NCBI RefSeq assembly: GCF_000732635.1
Contig: NZ_JPMD01000015.1
Coordinates: 62,001-126,000 of the forward strand
DNA from: Clostridium sulfidigenes
GTDB lineage: Bacteria; Bacillota; Clostridia; Clostridiales; Clostridiaceae
Length of the DNA stretch: 64,000 nt
Reading direction: 5' to 3'
Below, piece by piece: positions 15,858 through 24,763 of this stretch. Made by a program: the position numbers and the translations under genes. Within the stretch, counting starts at the first letter, position 1. Every line of letters starts with the position of its first letter. The notes under the pieces are model-generated. The model worked only from the letters and a program-made list of their open reading frames with translations. It was not told where the DNA came from and ran no database searches.

Positions 15858-16685
15858 ATGGAGTCTAAAGAAATATTAATGCTCATAGATAATATATCTC
15901 CCCATGCAAAAGAGTATGTAAAAAAAGCATTTGAAAATAATCGAGTGGATATAATATATTCTGTATCAACAGAGGAAAACAAAGGAGTATTTATAGCTGT
16001 TGATAATAAAGATTGTTGCATTTTTTATGCTTATTTTCTTAATGAAAACAATATAGAACAAATTTTAGATATTATAAAAAATAAGACTAAAGAATATATT
16101 ATAAAATTTGACTCAAAAGAAATATGCTTTAACGTGTACGGTAATAATCTAAAAATAATTAATGAAGTGAGAAAATTAGGTTTTAAATTAGATATTGAAG
16201 GATATCATCTTGAATTCATTGGTAAAGAGTTACCCGAGTTAAATTGTTGTAATTTAATTGATAAAGGATTCAAAAGTGATATGTTAAAAGAATTTATTAA
16301 CTTATTTGATAGTTCATATTATCAGTTAAATATAGATAATGGTTGGCAGGTAAATACTAATGCCATAAATGAAGAACAATTTTACAAAAAGCTTATTGAT
16401 TTAGATGAGCATAGCCAAGTACGTTCATTCTGGATGAATAATGAGTTGGTAGGTGCATATATTTTCTGCCAAAACTATATAACTGATATTGCAGTTAAAC
16501 CTACAGTTCAAAATAAAGGATATGGAAGTTATATATTAGCACATTGTATTAGAAATATGAGTATGAATGAATCTATTAGAAACATAAGACTTCGAGTAGC
16601 TAAGTCAAATACTGGTGCTAAAAAGTTATATGAAAGAAATGGTTTTATTGAAATTGCTTATTTTTCAGAACATACATATGAATAA
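15858..16685 (+). CDS. GNAT family N-acetyltransferase, two-domain
   Basis: 275 residues. The N-terminal half (to about 125) is a divergent GNAT-like or substrate domain. The C-terminal half has motif A, IAVKPTVQNKGYGSYIL (about 212-228), and motif B, NTGAKKLYERNGFIE. GGAAGGAG stands before the ATG and the gap to the preceding GNAT is 25 bases, so both probably share a transcript. It resembles mycothiol-synthase-like tandem GNATs in layout only. Confidence 0.88.
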   Translation: MESKEILMLIDNISPHAKEYVKKAFENNRVDIIYSVSTEENKGVFIAVDNKDCCIFYAYFLNENNIEQILDIIKNKTKEYIIKFDSKEICFNVYGNNLKIINEVRKLGFKLDIEGYHLEFIGKELPELNCCNLIDKGFKSDMLKEFINLFDSSYYQLNIDNGWQVNTNAINEEQFYKKLIDLDEHSQVRSFWMNNELVGAYIFCQNYITDIAVKPTVQNKGYGSYILAHCIRNMSMNESIRNIRLRVAKSNTGAKKLYERNGFIEIAYFSEHTYE

Positions 16686-16840
16686 ACATGATTAGCGTAT
16701 TAAATTTAATACCTCAATTATTTGTAGTGATGTTAGTAAGTAAATATAAAAAAAGAGAGAATAAACAATATTAAATAGTTCATGATATTTTTATAAATGA
16801 TGCATTTCTAAGATAGTGAAGCAAATTTAAGGAGGAAATT

Positions 16841-17161
16841 ATGAATGATATAGAACAAGTATTACAGACAGAATATAGTGAAGAATTTGATAAACTAAGA
16901 AAAAATAGAATGTTCGTCAGTTATCATAAATACGGTCCTATAAAAAATAACTATGGTGAGGGTTTAATTAATTCAATTGAAAATCTAGAAATAAGATTAA
17001 AAAAGTATAAAGAAACTGGTAATACGGAATTTTTAGTTGATATTGCAAACTTCGCAATGATCGAATTTATGTATCCTAAACATAGTAATGTTCACTTTGA
17101 TAGTGAAACCCACGGTACTAGATTAAAGGGAATGACTGTTAATGATTTGAAACAGTTATGA
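16841..17161 (+). CDS. Conserved hypothetical protein, phage-like family
   Basis: 106 residues, soluble, with no signal or membrane segment. The stretch NTEFLVDIANFAMIEFMYPKH (given here by key residues: Asp47, Asn50, Glu54, Tyr57, Pro58) followed by a His-rich loop SNVHFDSETHGTR resembles uncharacterised proteins often seen in phages and plasmids. I infer a possible phage-derived cargo gene, with no function assigned. AAGGAGG precedes the ATG. It stands alone between GNAT genes. Confidence 0.75.
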   Translation: MNDIEQVLQTEYSEEFDKLRKNRMFVSYHKYGPIKNNYGEGLINSIENLEIRLKKYKETGNTEFLVDIANFAMIEFMYPKHSNVHFDSETHGTRLKGMTVNDLKQL

Positions 17162-17271
17162 TACATAATTCAACTACATAGTTAAGAAGCAAAAATAATG
17201 GTTGATAAAATTCTAGTGTAGATAAATGAGTTAGATAGAATATTTATTTTTTAGATATAACGGAGGTAAGA

Positions 17272-17802
17272 ATGATTAAGGATATTATTAATGAAAAAGG
17301 ATTTAATATAGAAACAAGTAGGTTACTTCTTGTGCCTATTTCAGAAGAATTTGCATATGATTATTTTACTGAATTTAATGATGAAATAACAAAATACCAG
17401 TATCCAGAGCCTTTTAAAAGCCTAGATAGTACAAGAAAATTTATTGATGAGTTTACAAAACTTAAAGAATTGGGAACAAATTTGGTGTGTTGTATTTTAG
17501 ATAAAGAATATAAATTCATTGGAAGTATAGAGATTCATCTGATAGACACTAAAACTCCTGAGGTGGGTTTATGGATACGAAAGAATGAACAACGTAAGGG
17601 GTATGGATATGAAGCTATTACTGGTCTAACTGACTTTTTTCGTGAACATATGGATTTAGATTATTTTATTTATGAGGCAGATCGTCGTAATCCTAATAGT
17701 ATTCAGTTAGTTAAAGCTCTAGGTGGAATAGAAGTTGGATTCAATAAAGCAGAAAGTAATTGTGGAAGTACTTTAGAGTTGAACATGTATTATATTAAAT
17801 AG
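17272..17802 (+). CDS. GNAT family N-acetyltransferase (RimJ/RimL type)
   Basis: 176 residues. The opening ETSRLLLVPISEE is characteristic of RimJ/RimL-like acetyltransferases, and motif A is GLWIRKNEQRKGYGYEAI (about 103-120). Motif B follows in DRRNPNSIQLVKALGG. CGGAGG precedes the ATG. Closed downstream by terminator copy C. Substrate unknown; ribosomal-protein, antibiotic or amine acetylation are all seen in this family. Confidence 0.9.
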   Translation: MIKDIINEKGFNIETSRLLLVPISEEFAYDYFTEFNDEITKYQYPEPFKSLDSTRKFIDEFTKLKELGTNLVCCILDKEYKFIGSIEIHLIDTKTPEVGLWIRKNEQRKGYGYEAITGLTDFFREHMDLDYFIYEADRRNPNSIQLVKALGGIEVGFNKAESNCGSTLELNMYYIK

Positions 17803-17811
17803 TAAGGTTAT

Positions 17812-17858
17812 AAAATATCGGATTATTCAGAAATGAGTATACGATATTTTTTTATTTT
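17812..17858 (+). terminator. Palindromic terminator, family copy C
   Basis: AAAATATCGGATTATTCA and TGAGTATACGATATTTT pair around a short loop, followed by TTTTATTTTC. Confidence 0.8.
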
Positions 17859-17906
17859 CTAATTTTACTACATATACAAATATATGGATGATGATCCGGT
17901 ATAATA

Positions 17907-17915
17907 TGGTATAAT
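17907..17915 (+). promoter_or_regulatory. Extended -10 promoter TGGTATAAT
   Basis: It sits 46 bases before a decayed GNAT start. A second GGTATAAT lies 9 bases upstream, making a direct repeat. Confidence 0.55.
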
Positions 17916-17960
17916 TTTATTATGATTACTATTTCTAGAGAATGCTATGGAGGGAGTTTA

Positions 17961-18074
17961 ATGATACATTTAAAAGAAGTTACGGAGAAAAATTGGAGAG
18001 AAGTTAACTCACTAGAAGTAGTAAGTAATTATAATTATTCTATTAAAGAGAAGGGAAAATATGAAAATGGATAG
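17961..18074 (+). pseudogene. GNAT acetyltransferase N-terminal remnant
   Basis: Excellent ribosome binding site (GGAGGGAG) and ATG 17961. The first 20 residues, MIHLKEVTEKNWREVNSLEV, read like the start of a spermidine-acetyltransferase-like GNAT. After that the homology is lost and the frame ends after 37 codons, overlapping the start of the HAD gene. The rest of the enzyme has been deleted. It may now act only as a leader peptide for the HAD gene. Confidence 0.6.
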
Positions 18075-18684
18075 TATTATTTTTGATTTAGATGGAACTA
18101 TATGGGATTCAACATCTAGTGTTATAGATTCATGGAATAAAACTATAGGTAACTATGATGAGGTGATAAATAAACTTACGCTTGATGATATGAAGGGTGT
18201 TATGGGGTTAGTAATAGAGGATGTTGCATTAAAGTTTTTCCCATATTTAGAAGAAGAAAATAGACTTAAAATAGTTAAGCATTGCTGTAAGGATGAATGT
18301 AATCATTTAGGCAAACATGGTGCAATTCTATATGATAGGGTAGAGGAAACTTTAAAGGAATTATCTAAAAAATATAAATTATTTATTGTTAGTAACTGTC
18401 AATGTGGATATATAGAAGCCTTTTTTAAATCACATAAGTTAGATAAATATTTTATAGATTATGAGAATGTAGGAAGAACAGGTTTAAGTAAAGGTGAGAA
18501 TATAAAACTAATAATAAAAAGAAATAACTTAATTAGTTCAGTATATGTTGGTGATACTGAGGGAGATTTAAAAGCATCACGAATTGCTAATATACCCTTT
18601 ATTTATGCACAATATGGTTTTGGGGAAGTTAAAGAATATGATTATGTAATTAATAGCTTTCACGAACTTTTAAAGTTTGTGTAA
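18061..18684 (+). CDS. HAD-superfamily phosphatase
   Basis: Haloacid dehalogenase-like hydrolase of 207 residues, subfamily IA. Motif I DLDGT has both Asp (Asp9 nucleophile, Asp11 acid/base). Motif II is VSN (about residue 119) and motif III is VGDTEGD (about 162-168). The cap domain lies between residues 15 and 85. AGAAGGGA precedes the ATG. The start overlaps the GNAT remnant by 14 bases. A phosphoglycolate- or nucleotide-phosphatase-like role is likely. Confidence 0.9.
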   Translation: MKMDSIIFDLDGTIWDSTSSVIDSWNKTIGNYDEVINKLTLDDMKGVMGLVIEDVALKFFPYLEEENRLKIVKHCCKDECNHLGKHGAILYDRVEETLKELSKKYKLFIVSNCQCGYIEAFFKSHKLDKYFIDYENVGRTGLSKGENIKLIIKRNNLISSVYVGDTEGDLKASRIANIPFIYAQYGFGEVKEYDYVINSFHELLKFV

Positions 18685-18775
18685 CACTATAAGAATATAT
18701 ATTTATAATTTGAAATACATAGATTTATTAACAATCTGTAGGGTGTATTGTGAAGTAAAAGGGGGAGTATAATCA

Positions 18776-19486
18776 ATGAAACCTTATGAGAAATTAGCAA
18801 AGTTTTATAAAAAAGGTTGGGGAAAAGATAGTATTAAATACTGCGATTTAATTTACAATGTAATTAATATTTACAATCTAAATATTAATTCAGTTTTAGA
18901 TGTTGCTTGTGGGACAGGCTTACTAGCATCAAAATTATATAATGAAAATTTTGAAGTTAGTGGAATTGATATTTCAGAAGATATGATTAATATAGCAAAG
19001 GAGACTACAACGGGAATAGAATTTGCAGTTGCAGATATGGTAAATTTCACTTTGAATAAAAAATTTCAGCTTATAACTTGTGCATTTGATGCACTAAATT
19101 ATTTAGTAACGGATTCTGATATGAAAAGAACTTTAAAAAATATTTTTTTACATTTAGAAGATAACGGGATTTTTATATTTGATATTAATACTCCAGTTTT
19201 ATATGAAGAAAGACATTTTGGAATAATTGATAGAAATTTTGATAATATAGAATTCAAACAGATATTAGAATATGATAAGGTAAGTAAAATAGGTAAAACT
19301 GTCTTTGATTTTGGTGATAATCAGTGTGAAACACATATTCAAAGGGCATATACTGTTGAAGAAATGGATGCATTTCTTTTGATTTCAGGTTTTGAAATAA
19401 TGAATAGGTATAAAGATTTCAGATTATCTCCAATTGATGATAAAGCATATAAAATATTTTATGTGGTCAAAAGGATTAACTCATAA
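18776..19486 (+). CDS. Class I SAM-dependent methyltransferase
   Basis: 236 residues with the Rossmann-like fold. The SAM motif I is VLDVACGTGLLASKL (about 41-55), followed by GIDISEDMI (acidic residue at the end of strand 2), VADMV, and a TCAFDALNYL segment. The C-terminal half carries an all-beta insert typical of small-molecule methyltransferases. GGGGGAG lies before the ATG. Single-gene unit; the substrate cannot be told. Confidence 0.9.
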   Translation: MKPYEKLAKFYKKGWGKDSIKYCDLIYNVINIYNLNINSVLDVACGTGLLASKLYNENFEVSGIDISEDMINIAKETTTGIEFAVADMVNFTLNKKFQLITCAFDALNYLVTDSDMKRTLKNIFLHLEDNGIFIFDINTPVLYEERHFGIIDRNFDNIEFKQILEYDKVSKIGKTVFDFGDNQCETHIQRAYTVEEMDAFLLISGFEIMNRYKDFRLSPIDDKAYKIFYVVKRINS

Positions 19487-19558
19487 TCTTCATGAGCTAT
19501 AAAGCTAGGAAAGCTGAAGGAAAAGTAATAATATATACCTTATTTTATGGAGGAGACT

Positions 19559-20082
19559 ATGATTAGAATTGAAGGAGACAAGATTTATTTAAAAACATGT
19601 ACTAGAGATGAATATCATGAACACTATAAATCCTATGTTACAGATCCAATTATGGATCCAAATACCTATATTTATGATAAAGAAAAGGTTATAAAAAGTA
19701 TGATTCTATTATAGAAAAGGAATCATGGTATCCTAGGGTTGGAATTTTTTTAAGGGATGGAAGAATCGTTGGAGAATTATCTTTTAAACGAATTGACTAT
19801 GAAAAAAGTAGATGTGAACTTGGGCTTGCCCTTGCCAATAATAATTATAAAGGATTAGGGTATGGAACTGAAGCAGTTAAATTGGCAATAGACTATGTAT
19901 TTAATACATTAAAACTTAAATGTATATATGCTGATACAATGGGCTCAAATAAGAGAATGCAAAGTATATTTAATAAATTTGGATTCGAGTTTATAAATAA
20001 AGAAGAGCATTTTTATGATATGCATGATAGATGGGAAGATAAGTTAAATTATATATTAAGAAATACAGAGGTACTGTACTAA
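19559..20082 (+). pseudogene. GNAT acetyltransferase interrupted by a one-base shift
   Basis: GGAGGAG and ATG 19559 open a GNAT frame that stops at TAG 19712 after 51 residues. From 19696 the -1 frame continues seamlessly with YDSIIEKESWYP, motif A CELGLALANNNYKGLGYGTE, and on to the stop at 20082. One A missing from the run at 19693-19697 explains it. The gene is either newly broken or carries a sequencing error. The tail from 19882 alone cannot fold as a GNAT. Confidence 0.8.
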
Positions 20083-20131
20083 CTAAAGAAGATGATAATA
20101 TTGGGGAGAAAAATGAAAGGGTGGATATTAA

Positions 20132-21409
20132 ATGAAAAAAAAGTTAGCAATAGTGTTGTTGGTAGCAGTATTTGTAATAAATATCACTGCCTGCAATAAT
20201 AAAGTTAACAGCAAAGAAACAACTTCTACTAATAATAATATTAAAGAAGAGGTAAAAATTGAAAGATTTCCGTACATGGCTGATTTTGGAAGAGGGAGTA
20301 TAAATAACATTGAAGAACTCAAAGATGAGTGGGGAAAAAATATTAGTGATTTAAGAGGATATGACCTTGAGAAACTTGATTTATCTGGGGAGAAAGATAA
20401 GCTTTTAAATTCAGTGTTTGATAGTAAAACAAAATGGCCAGGGAAACTTCCAGAGGAGTTTAACCCTGAAAGTTTTTTAGAGTTTCATATAAATCCAGGT
20501 CTTGAAATAAAAAAACTTCATGAAAGAGGAATAACTGGTAAGGGAATAAACATAGCATTTATCGATTATTCTCTTTTAGTAAATCATGAGGAATATCATG
20601 ATAGAGTAAAGATGTATGAAGAAATTCATTATGAACCAGAAGAAGCACAGATGCATGCTCCAGCAGTGGCATCAATTGCAGCAGGTAAGAATACTGGAGT
20701 TGCATCGGAAGCAGATTTGTATTTTATAGCATGCGAAAACTATAACTTTGTTAATAGTGAAATGGAACTAGACTTTTCTTGGACAGCAAAAGCGATTGAA
20801 AGAATTATTGAAGTAAATAAATCTTTGCCAAAGGATGATAAGATACGAGTTTTATCTATATCAGCAGGATGCAAGCCTGAAAGTAAGGGGTATAACGAAT
20901 TTATAGAAGCGGTTAAAAAAGCAATTAAAGAAAATATATTTGTTATAACAGTAAATATGTTTGACACATATGAGGATAAGTTTTATTTCCATGGATTAGA
21001 TATAGATTCCCTTGCAGATAAAGATGATATTTCTAATTATAAAGTTACAGAATGGAATAAGTGGGTATCGAAAATAGAGCATATTGATGAACTTAATAAG
21101 TATTATGAAGAGAAATTTAATATGGACAAACCAGAAGAATTACTACTTATTCCTATTGATTCTAAAACAGTGGCTAGCCCTACAGGAGAGAAGGATTATG
21201 TATTTTATAGAGAAGGGGGATGGAGCTGGTGTATGCCTTATCTTGCTGGACTTTATGCTTTAGCTTGTCAAGTAAAACCAGATATTACGCCAGAAGAATT
21301 TTGGAAACAAGCTCTTGCAACAGGAGATAGCAGACAAATAGAAAAAGGAACAGAAAAATATAAGGGAAAAATACTAAATCCTGAAAAATTAATCTCTAGT
21401 TTTGAATAA
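20132..21409 (+). CDS. Lipoprotein with divergent S8 (subtilisin-like) peptidase domain
   Basis: 425 residues. Signal peptide with lipobox ending in ITAC (Cys21), so it is exported and lipid-anchored. A subtilase domain from about residue 115 shows Asp145 (AFIDYSL), His175 (MHAPAVASIAAG) and Ser365 (GGWSWCMPYLAG). These stand for the usual DSG, HGTHVAG and GTSMAxP motifs but are strongly changed around conserved catalytic residues. The residue pattern suggests an active but specialised enzyme. A C39-like peptidase gene follows 44 bases later. Confidence 0.82.
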   Translation: MKKKLAIVLLVAVFVINITACNNKVNSKETTSTNNNIKEEVKIERFPYMADFGRGSINNIEELKDEWGKNISDLRGYDLEKLDLSGEKDKLLNSVFDSKTKWPGKLPEEFNPESFLEFHINPGLEIKKLHERGITGKGINIAFIDYSLLVNHEEYHDRVKMYEEIHYEPEEAQMHAPAVASIAAGKNTGVASEADLYFIACENYNFVNSEMELDFSWTAKAIERIIEVNKSLPKDDKIRVLSISAGCKPESKGYNEFIEAVKKAIKENIFVITVNMFDTYEDKFYFHGLDIDSLADKDDISNYKVTEWNKWVSKIEHIDELNKYYEEKFNMDKPEELLLIPIDSKTVASPTGEKDYVFYREGGWSWCMPYLAGLYALACQVKPDITPEEFWKQALATGDSRQIEKGTEKYKGKILNPEKLISSFE

Positions 21410-21453
21410 GAATAGTAATATTAAATACTTGTACATTAGGGAGGAATAAGAAA

Positions 21454-21810
21454 ATGAGTATAAAATTAATAATGCAACCAAACCCATGTGCATGTGGACA
21501 AGCATGCATAGCTATGCTTGCGGGAGTGTCAGTTGATGAAGTTATTAAAAATATGCATACACATGGGCCAACATCCATTGGACAGCTAATTGAAGCTCTT
21601 GATTTTTATAACATTAAACATGCTGATAAAAATGTAAGATTATCTAAAAAGAATCCTAAGATTTCAGAAGTAGCAATTTTGACAGTACACATGCCAAAGT
21701 ATACACATTGGATAGTACATTATAAGGGCAAATTTTATGACCCGGAGTTTGGGCTTCTTGAAGAATGTCATCCTGATGGAAAGATAACATCATTCTTGGA
21801 GATTTATTAA
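21454..21810 (+). CDS. C39-like papain-fold cysteine peptidase
   Basis: 118 residues, close to a stand-alone C39 peptidase domain. Expected catalytic residues: Gln8 (oxyanion), Cys14 in ACGQACIAM, His85 in THWIVHY, and Asp96 in FYDPEFG. No signal peptide or ABC transporter part, so it is cytosolic and not a bacteriocin exporter. GGGAGGA precedes the ATG. It follows the S8 lipoprotein closely, which could be an operon, and ends at a strong terminator. Confidence 0.82.
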   Translation: MSIKLIMQPNPCACGQACIAMLAGVSVDEVIKNMHTHGPTSIGQLIEALDFYNIKHADKNVRLSKKNPKISEVAILTVHMPKYTHWIVHYKGKFYDPEFGLLEECHPDGKITSFLEIY

Positions 21811-21844
21811 TATAGGTATATCTGATATTTATTCTAAAAATTAT

Positions 21845-21887
21845 AAAAGTGGCTACTTCCATTTTGAAGTAACCACTTTGCTTTTTC
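21845..21887 (+). terminator. Intrinsic terminator after the C39-like gene
   Basis: AAAGTGGCTACTTC and GAAGTAACCACTTT pair with one mismatch, loop of six, then GCTTTTTCTT. Confidence 0.88.
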
Positions 21888-22014
21888 TTGTAGAATAAAT
21901 TAACTTATATATAAAATATATACATAGCATTAAAATAAATGTTACAATGAAAACATGCTTAAGCAGTGGTTATGTAGGTGATAAAGTACTGATAATTTTA
22001 TAGGAGGAAACCAC

Positions 22015-22542
22015 ATGGAGTATTTTGATATTTTAAATAGAGATGGTAGTAGAAGTGGTAAAATAGCACCAAAAGATGAAGAGCTTTTAGAAGGACAATA
22101 TGATTTAGGAGCACATGCATATATACATAACTCAAAGGGAGAATTCTTAATTCAGAAAAGATCAAAATCAAAACAGTTCTTACCTGGTGGATGGGATATT
22201 CACATGGGACACGTTATAGCTGGAGAAACAAGTAAAGAGGCTATTATTAGAGAGATACATGAAGAATTAGGTATAAAGATAGATGATATAATTTTTCTTA
22301 AAAGAGTTTTATGGGAAAAATACAATCATTTCATTGATATTTTTGTATTATGTAAAGATATTGATATTTCAGATTTAACCTTACAAAAGTCAGAGGTAGA
22401 CGATGTTAAATATATTTCAGCCCAAGAGATGATTAATTTGATAAAATCCATGGACTACAGACCAGAAGAATATAGAATAATCATGGAGTCGTATGTTAAA
22501 GAAATTATTTTAAACTTTAAATATAGTAATACAAATTTATAA
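22015..22542 (+). CDS. Nudix hydrolase (IPP-isomerase-like/YfcD type)
   Basis: 175 residues. The opening EYFDILNRDGSRSG is typical of YfcD/isopentenyl-diphosphate isomerase-like Nudix proteins. The Nudix box is complete: GHVIAGETSKEAI then REIHEELGI (about 64-86), with the metal-binding EExG core. Cytosolic pyrophosphohydrolase. ATAGGAGG precedes the ATG. Single gene; the substrate is unknown. Confidence 0.9.
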   Translation: MEYFDILNRDGSRSGKIAPKDEELLEGQYDLGAHAYIHNSKGEFLIQKRSKSKQFLPGGWDIHMGHVIAGETSKEAIIREIHEELGIKIDDIIFLKRVLWEKYNHFIDIFVLCKDIDISDLTLQKSEVDDVKYISAQEMINLIKSMDYRPEEYRIIMESYVKEIILNFKYSNTNL

Positions 22543-22573
22543 CTATTTATATATGAAAATAGTTATATAGGAA

Positions 22574-22645
22574 ACTATACAAATATATAACTATTTAACT
22601 ATTTAAATAGTTGTTGTCATACCAAGGGTTTCAGCGATTTTGATG
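22574..22645 (+). repeat. Dispersed intergenic repeat, copy 1
   Basis: Contains the palindrome AACTATTTAAATAGTT (22598-22613) followed by GTT and, after a short gap, GGGTTTCAGC. The same elements in the same order occur on the other strand at 49158-49230. The left part (AAATATATAACTAT) is also shared. It looks like a small non-coding mobile or REP-like element. Confidence 0.65.
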
Positions 22646-22713
22646 TTTGAATAACATGAAATTCATAGCCACATTCATAATAAATTGTCTTTATATATTG
22701 GAGGAGAATTAGC

Positions 22714-23262
22714 ATGAAATATGCAATAGAATTATATTTTGATAAGGAAACAGAGGAAAAAATTCTTAAATTGGCTAAAGGAATTGCAAGAGAGAGAATC
22801 AGTGAAAAATATTTAGAATGGAAGACTCGTCCTCATATTACCATAGCTATATTTAATGATATTGATATTGAAAAGTGTGACAAGTTATTAAAAGAAATAG
22901 CTAAGGATACAAAATCATTTCCCGCTTTGCTTTCTAGTATTGGGGTGTTTAATAATACCCGAACTGTATATCTTGCACCAGTTGTATGTGGTGAATTAAT
23001 TGCTTTACATAAAAATATACACGAAACTTTTGCATTTTGTGATCATAGTGGTTGGGAATATTACACAGCTGGACAATGGGTACCTCATTGTGCCGTTATG
23101 CTGGGAAGTGAAGATAAAGAATCAGCATCAGTGGAAGCTACAAAATACGTAATCGAAAACTATGAGGTTTTTCCAAACAGTAGATATGAAGAAATTGGTT
23201 TTGTTGAAGTTGTAATGCCTGTAAAAGAAATAAAACCTCATAAGCTCAGTATTTCTATGTAA
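22714..23262 (+). CDS. 2'-5' RNA ligase/2H phosphoesterase family protein
   Basis: 182 residues of the LigT/YjcG-like two-histidine phosphodiesterase fold. First His motif HIT at residues 41-43 (RPHITIA), second at His125 (VPHCAV). Cytosolic; would hydrolyse 2',3'-cyclic or 2'-5' phosphodiester bonds. TTGGAGGAG precedes the ATG. The last 48 bases of this gene are duplicated at 25743-25790. Confidence 0.85.
   Translation: MKYAIELYFDKETEEKILKLAKGIARERISEKYLEWKTRPHITIAIFNDIDIEKCDKLLKEIAKDTKSFPALLSSIGVFNNTRTVYLAPVVCGELIALHKNIHETFAFCDHSGWEYYTAGQWVPHCAVMLGSEDKESASVEATKYVIENYEVFPNSRYEEIGFVEVVMPVKEIKPHKLSISM
23215..23262 (+). repeat. Duplicated segment (3' end of the 2H phosphoesterase gene), copy 1
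   Basis: 48 bases that recur at 25743-25790 with two substitutions. Confidence 0.85.
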
Positions 23263-23360
23263 CTATAATTATTATAAGAAGTTTTGTTAGGAGAATTTAT
23301 TTTAAAATCTAGTCTTAAAATTGAAAATATGATAAATAAAAATTTTAGTGAGGAAGTAAT

Positions 23361-24569
23361 ATGAAAAAAATTACTATGTCAAAGGGTGAATTGAGAAAAT
23401 TCCTGGTGATGTATCAGGGGCTATCTTCACCAAAATCTTTTAAGGGTGAAGAGGGTATTAAGAATTTTATAAATAGAGTAGGGTGCATACAATATGATCC
23501 TTTAAATATGGTAGGGAGAAATGCTGATTTGGTGCTTCAGTCCAGAGTTGAAAATTATAACCCTATGATGCTAGAAACTCTTCTTTATAATAAAAGAGAA
23601 CTCATAGATGGCTGGGATAAGATGATGGCTATCTATTCCATTAAAGACTGGCCTTATTTTGAAAAAGTGAGATTAAGAAGAAAAGAAGAAACTGAGAGAG
23701 TATTGCATCATAGAGGTTCAATTGAAGCAATTAATCATGTGGATGTAGCAAAAGAATATATAGAGAAAAATGGTGCTACTTTGCCTTCAAAGCTGGATAT
23801 TGGACGTGTGAAAAGTGGAGTTTGGGGTCATGGGAAACTTTCCAGCGCTACCATGGACTATATGTGGAACAGCGGAATTTTGGGCGTTAAAGAAAAGAAG
23901 AACACACAAAAGGTTTATGACTTGATAGAAAACCTATTGCCAAAAGAGCTACTGGATGTGAAGGAACCTTTTAATAATGATAATGATTTTTATAAGTGGT
24001 ATGTTAAAAGAAGGATAGGAAGCATAGGGATCTACTGGGATAGAAATGGTGGAGGATGGCTTGGTCATTTTGTATCTGATAAAAATCTTAGAAAGAAAAT
24101 ATTAAAGGAGCTACTAGAAGATGGTGAGATTATACTTGTAAAAGTAGAGGGACTAAACGAAACTTTTTATATTAGGGCTGACGATACATTAATGTTAGAT
24201 AATCTTAATTCTAGTATTGATAAAAAAGCAAATTTTATGGCTCCACTTGATAATCTTCTTTGGGACAGAAAGTTAGTTAAAGATATTTTTGATTTTGAAT
24301 ATAGTTGGGAAGTATATAAACCTGTTTCAAAGAGGCAGTATGGATATTACGTATTGCCTGTTTTATATGGAGATCAACTGGTGGCAAGATTTGAACCAGA
24401 AATGCATCGAGGAAATGAACCATTGATAATAAAAAATTGGTGGTGGGAAGAGAGATATCAGGTAACAGAAGAAGCTATGGCTGCTATGATGGAATGTTTT
24501 GAGATATTTTGTAAGTATTTGAAGGCGGATGGATTAGAAGAAAGTTCATGGAGGAAAATAAAAGGCTAG
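23361..24569 (+). CDS. YcaQ/AlkZ-like winged-helix DNA glycosylase
   Basis: 402 residues of the HTH_42 superfamily, whose members YcaQ and AlkZ unhook interstrand crosslinks or remove bulky alkyl bases. The catalytic QxD signature of the YcaQ branch is seen as Gln44-Tyr45-Asp46 in GCIQYDPLN. Tandem winged helices run through the middle, and RFEPEMHRGNEPL lies near the C-terminus. GAGGAAG precedes the ATG. It is the only DNA repair gene in this part. It sits between two halves of a sequence that is contiguous in the partial duplicate at 25.74 kb. Confidence 0.87.
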   Translation: MKKITMSKGELRKFLVMYQGLSSPKSFKGEEGIKNFINRVGCIQYDPLNMVGRNADLVLQSRVENYNPMMLETLLYNKRELIDGWDKMMAIYSIKDWPYFEKVRLRRKEETERVLHHRGSIEAINHVDVAKEYIEKNGATLPSKLDIGRVKSGVWGHGKLSSATMDYMWNSGILGVKEKKNTQKVYDLIENLLPKELLDVKEPFNNDNDFYKWYVKRRIGSIGIYWDRNGGGWLGHFVSDKNLRKKILKELLEDGEIILVKVEGLNETFYIRADDTLMLDNLNSSIDKKANFMAPLDNLLWDRKLVKDIFDFEYSWEVYKPVSKRQYGYYVLPVLYGDQLVARFEPEMHRGNEPLIIKNWWWEERYQVTEEAMAAMMECFEIFCKYLKADGLEESSWRKIKG

Positions 24570-24588
24570 ACTATAGTTAATTTTTATT

Positions 24589-24749
24589 ATGTAAAGTAAT
24601 TGCTAGTAATTTACTAAGGAGTGATATATATGATTATGCCAACACATATTGTTACAGGAGCAGGAGTAGTTGAAAATGATAAGAATGTTCAATATCTAGC
24701 ATATGTTACAAATCCAGAATTTGATTTACAAGTTAGTAGAAAGATATAA
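24589..24749 (+). repeat. Duplicated segment with 39-residue ORF, copy 1
   Basis: About 160 bases, nearly identical over the coding part to 25795-25962. Confidence 0.85.
24630..24749 (+). CDS. 39-residue ORF, probable Nudix remnant (copy 1)
   Basis: AAGGAGTG stands seven bases before ATG 24630. The first 19 residues, MIMPTHIVTGAGVVENDKN, match the usual beginning of a MutT-like Nudix protein. The catalytic Nudix box never follows; the frame goes to VQYLAYVTNPEFDLQVSRKI and stops. It looks like a Nudix gene with its middle deleted. The second copy differs at one residue, so either the stub was duplicated after the deletion or it is kept as a small peptide. Confidence 0.5.
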   Translation: MIMPTHIVTGAGVVENDKNVQYLAYVTNPEFDLQVSRKI

Positions 24750-24763
24750 AGGGGAATTCTTTT

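Noticed and set aside
15111-17858. Integron-like gene cassettes with attC sites
   Set aside because: Single-gene units with palindromes look cassette-like, but I see no GTTRRRY/RYYYAAC sites and no integrase. The palindromes have T-tails and behave as terminators.
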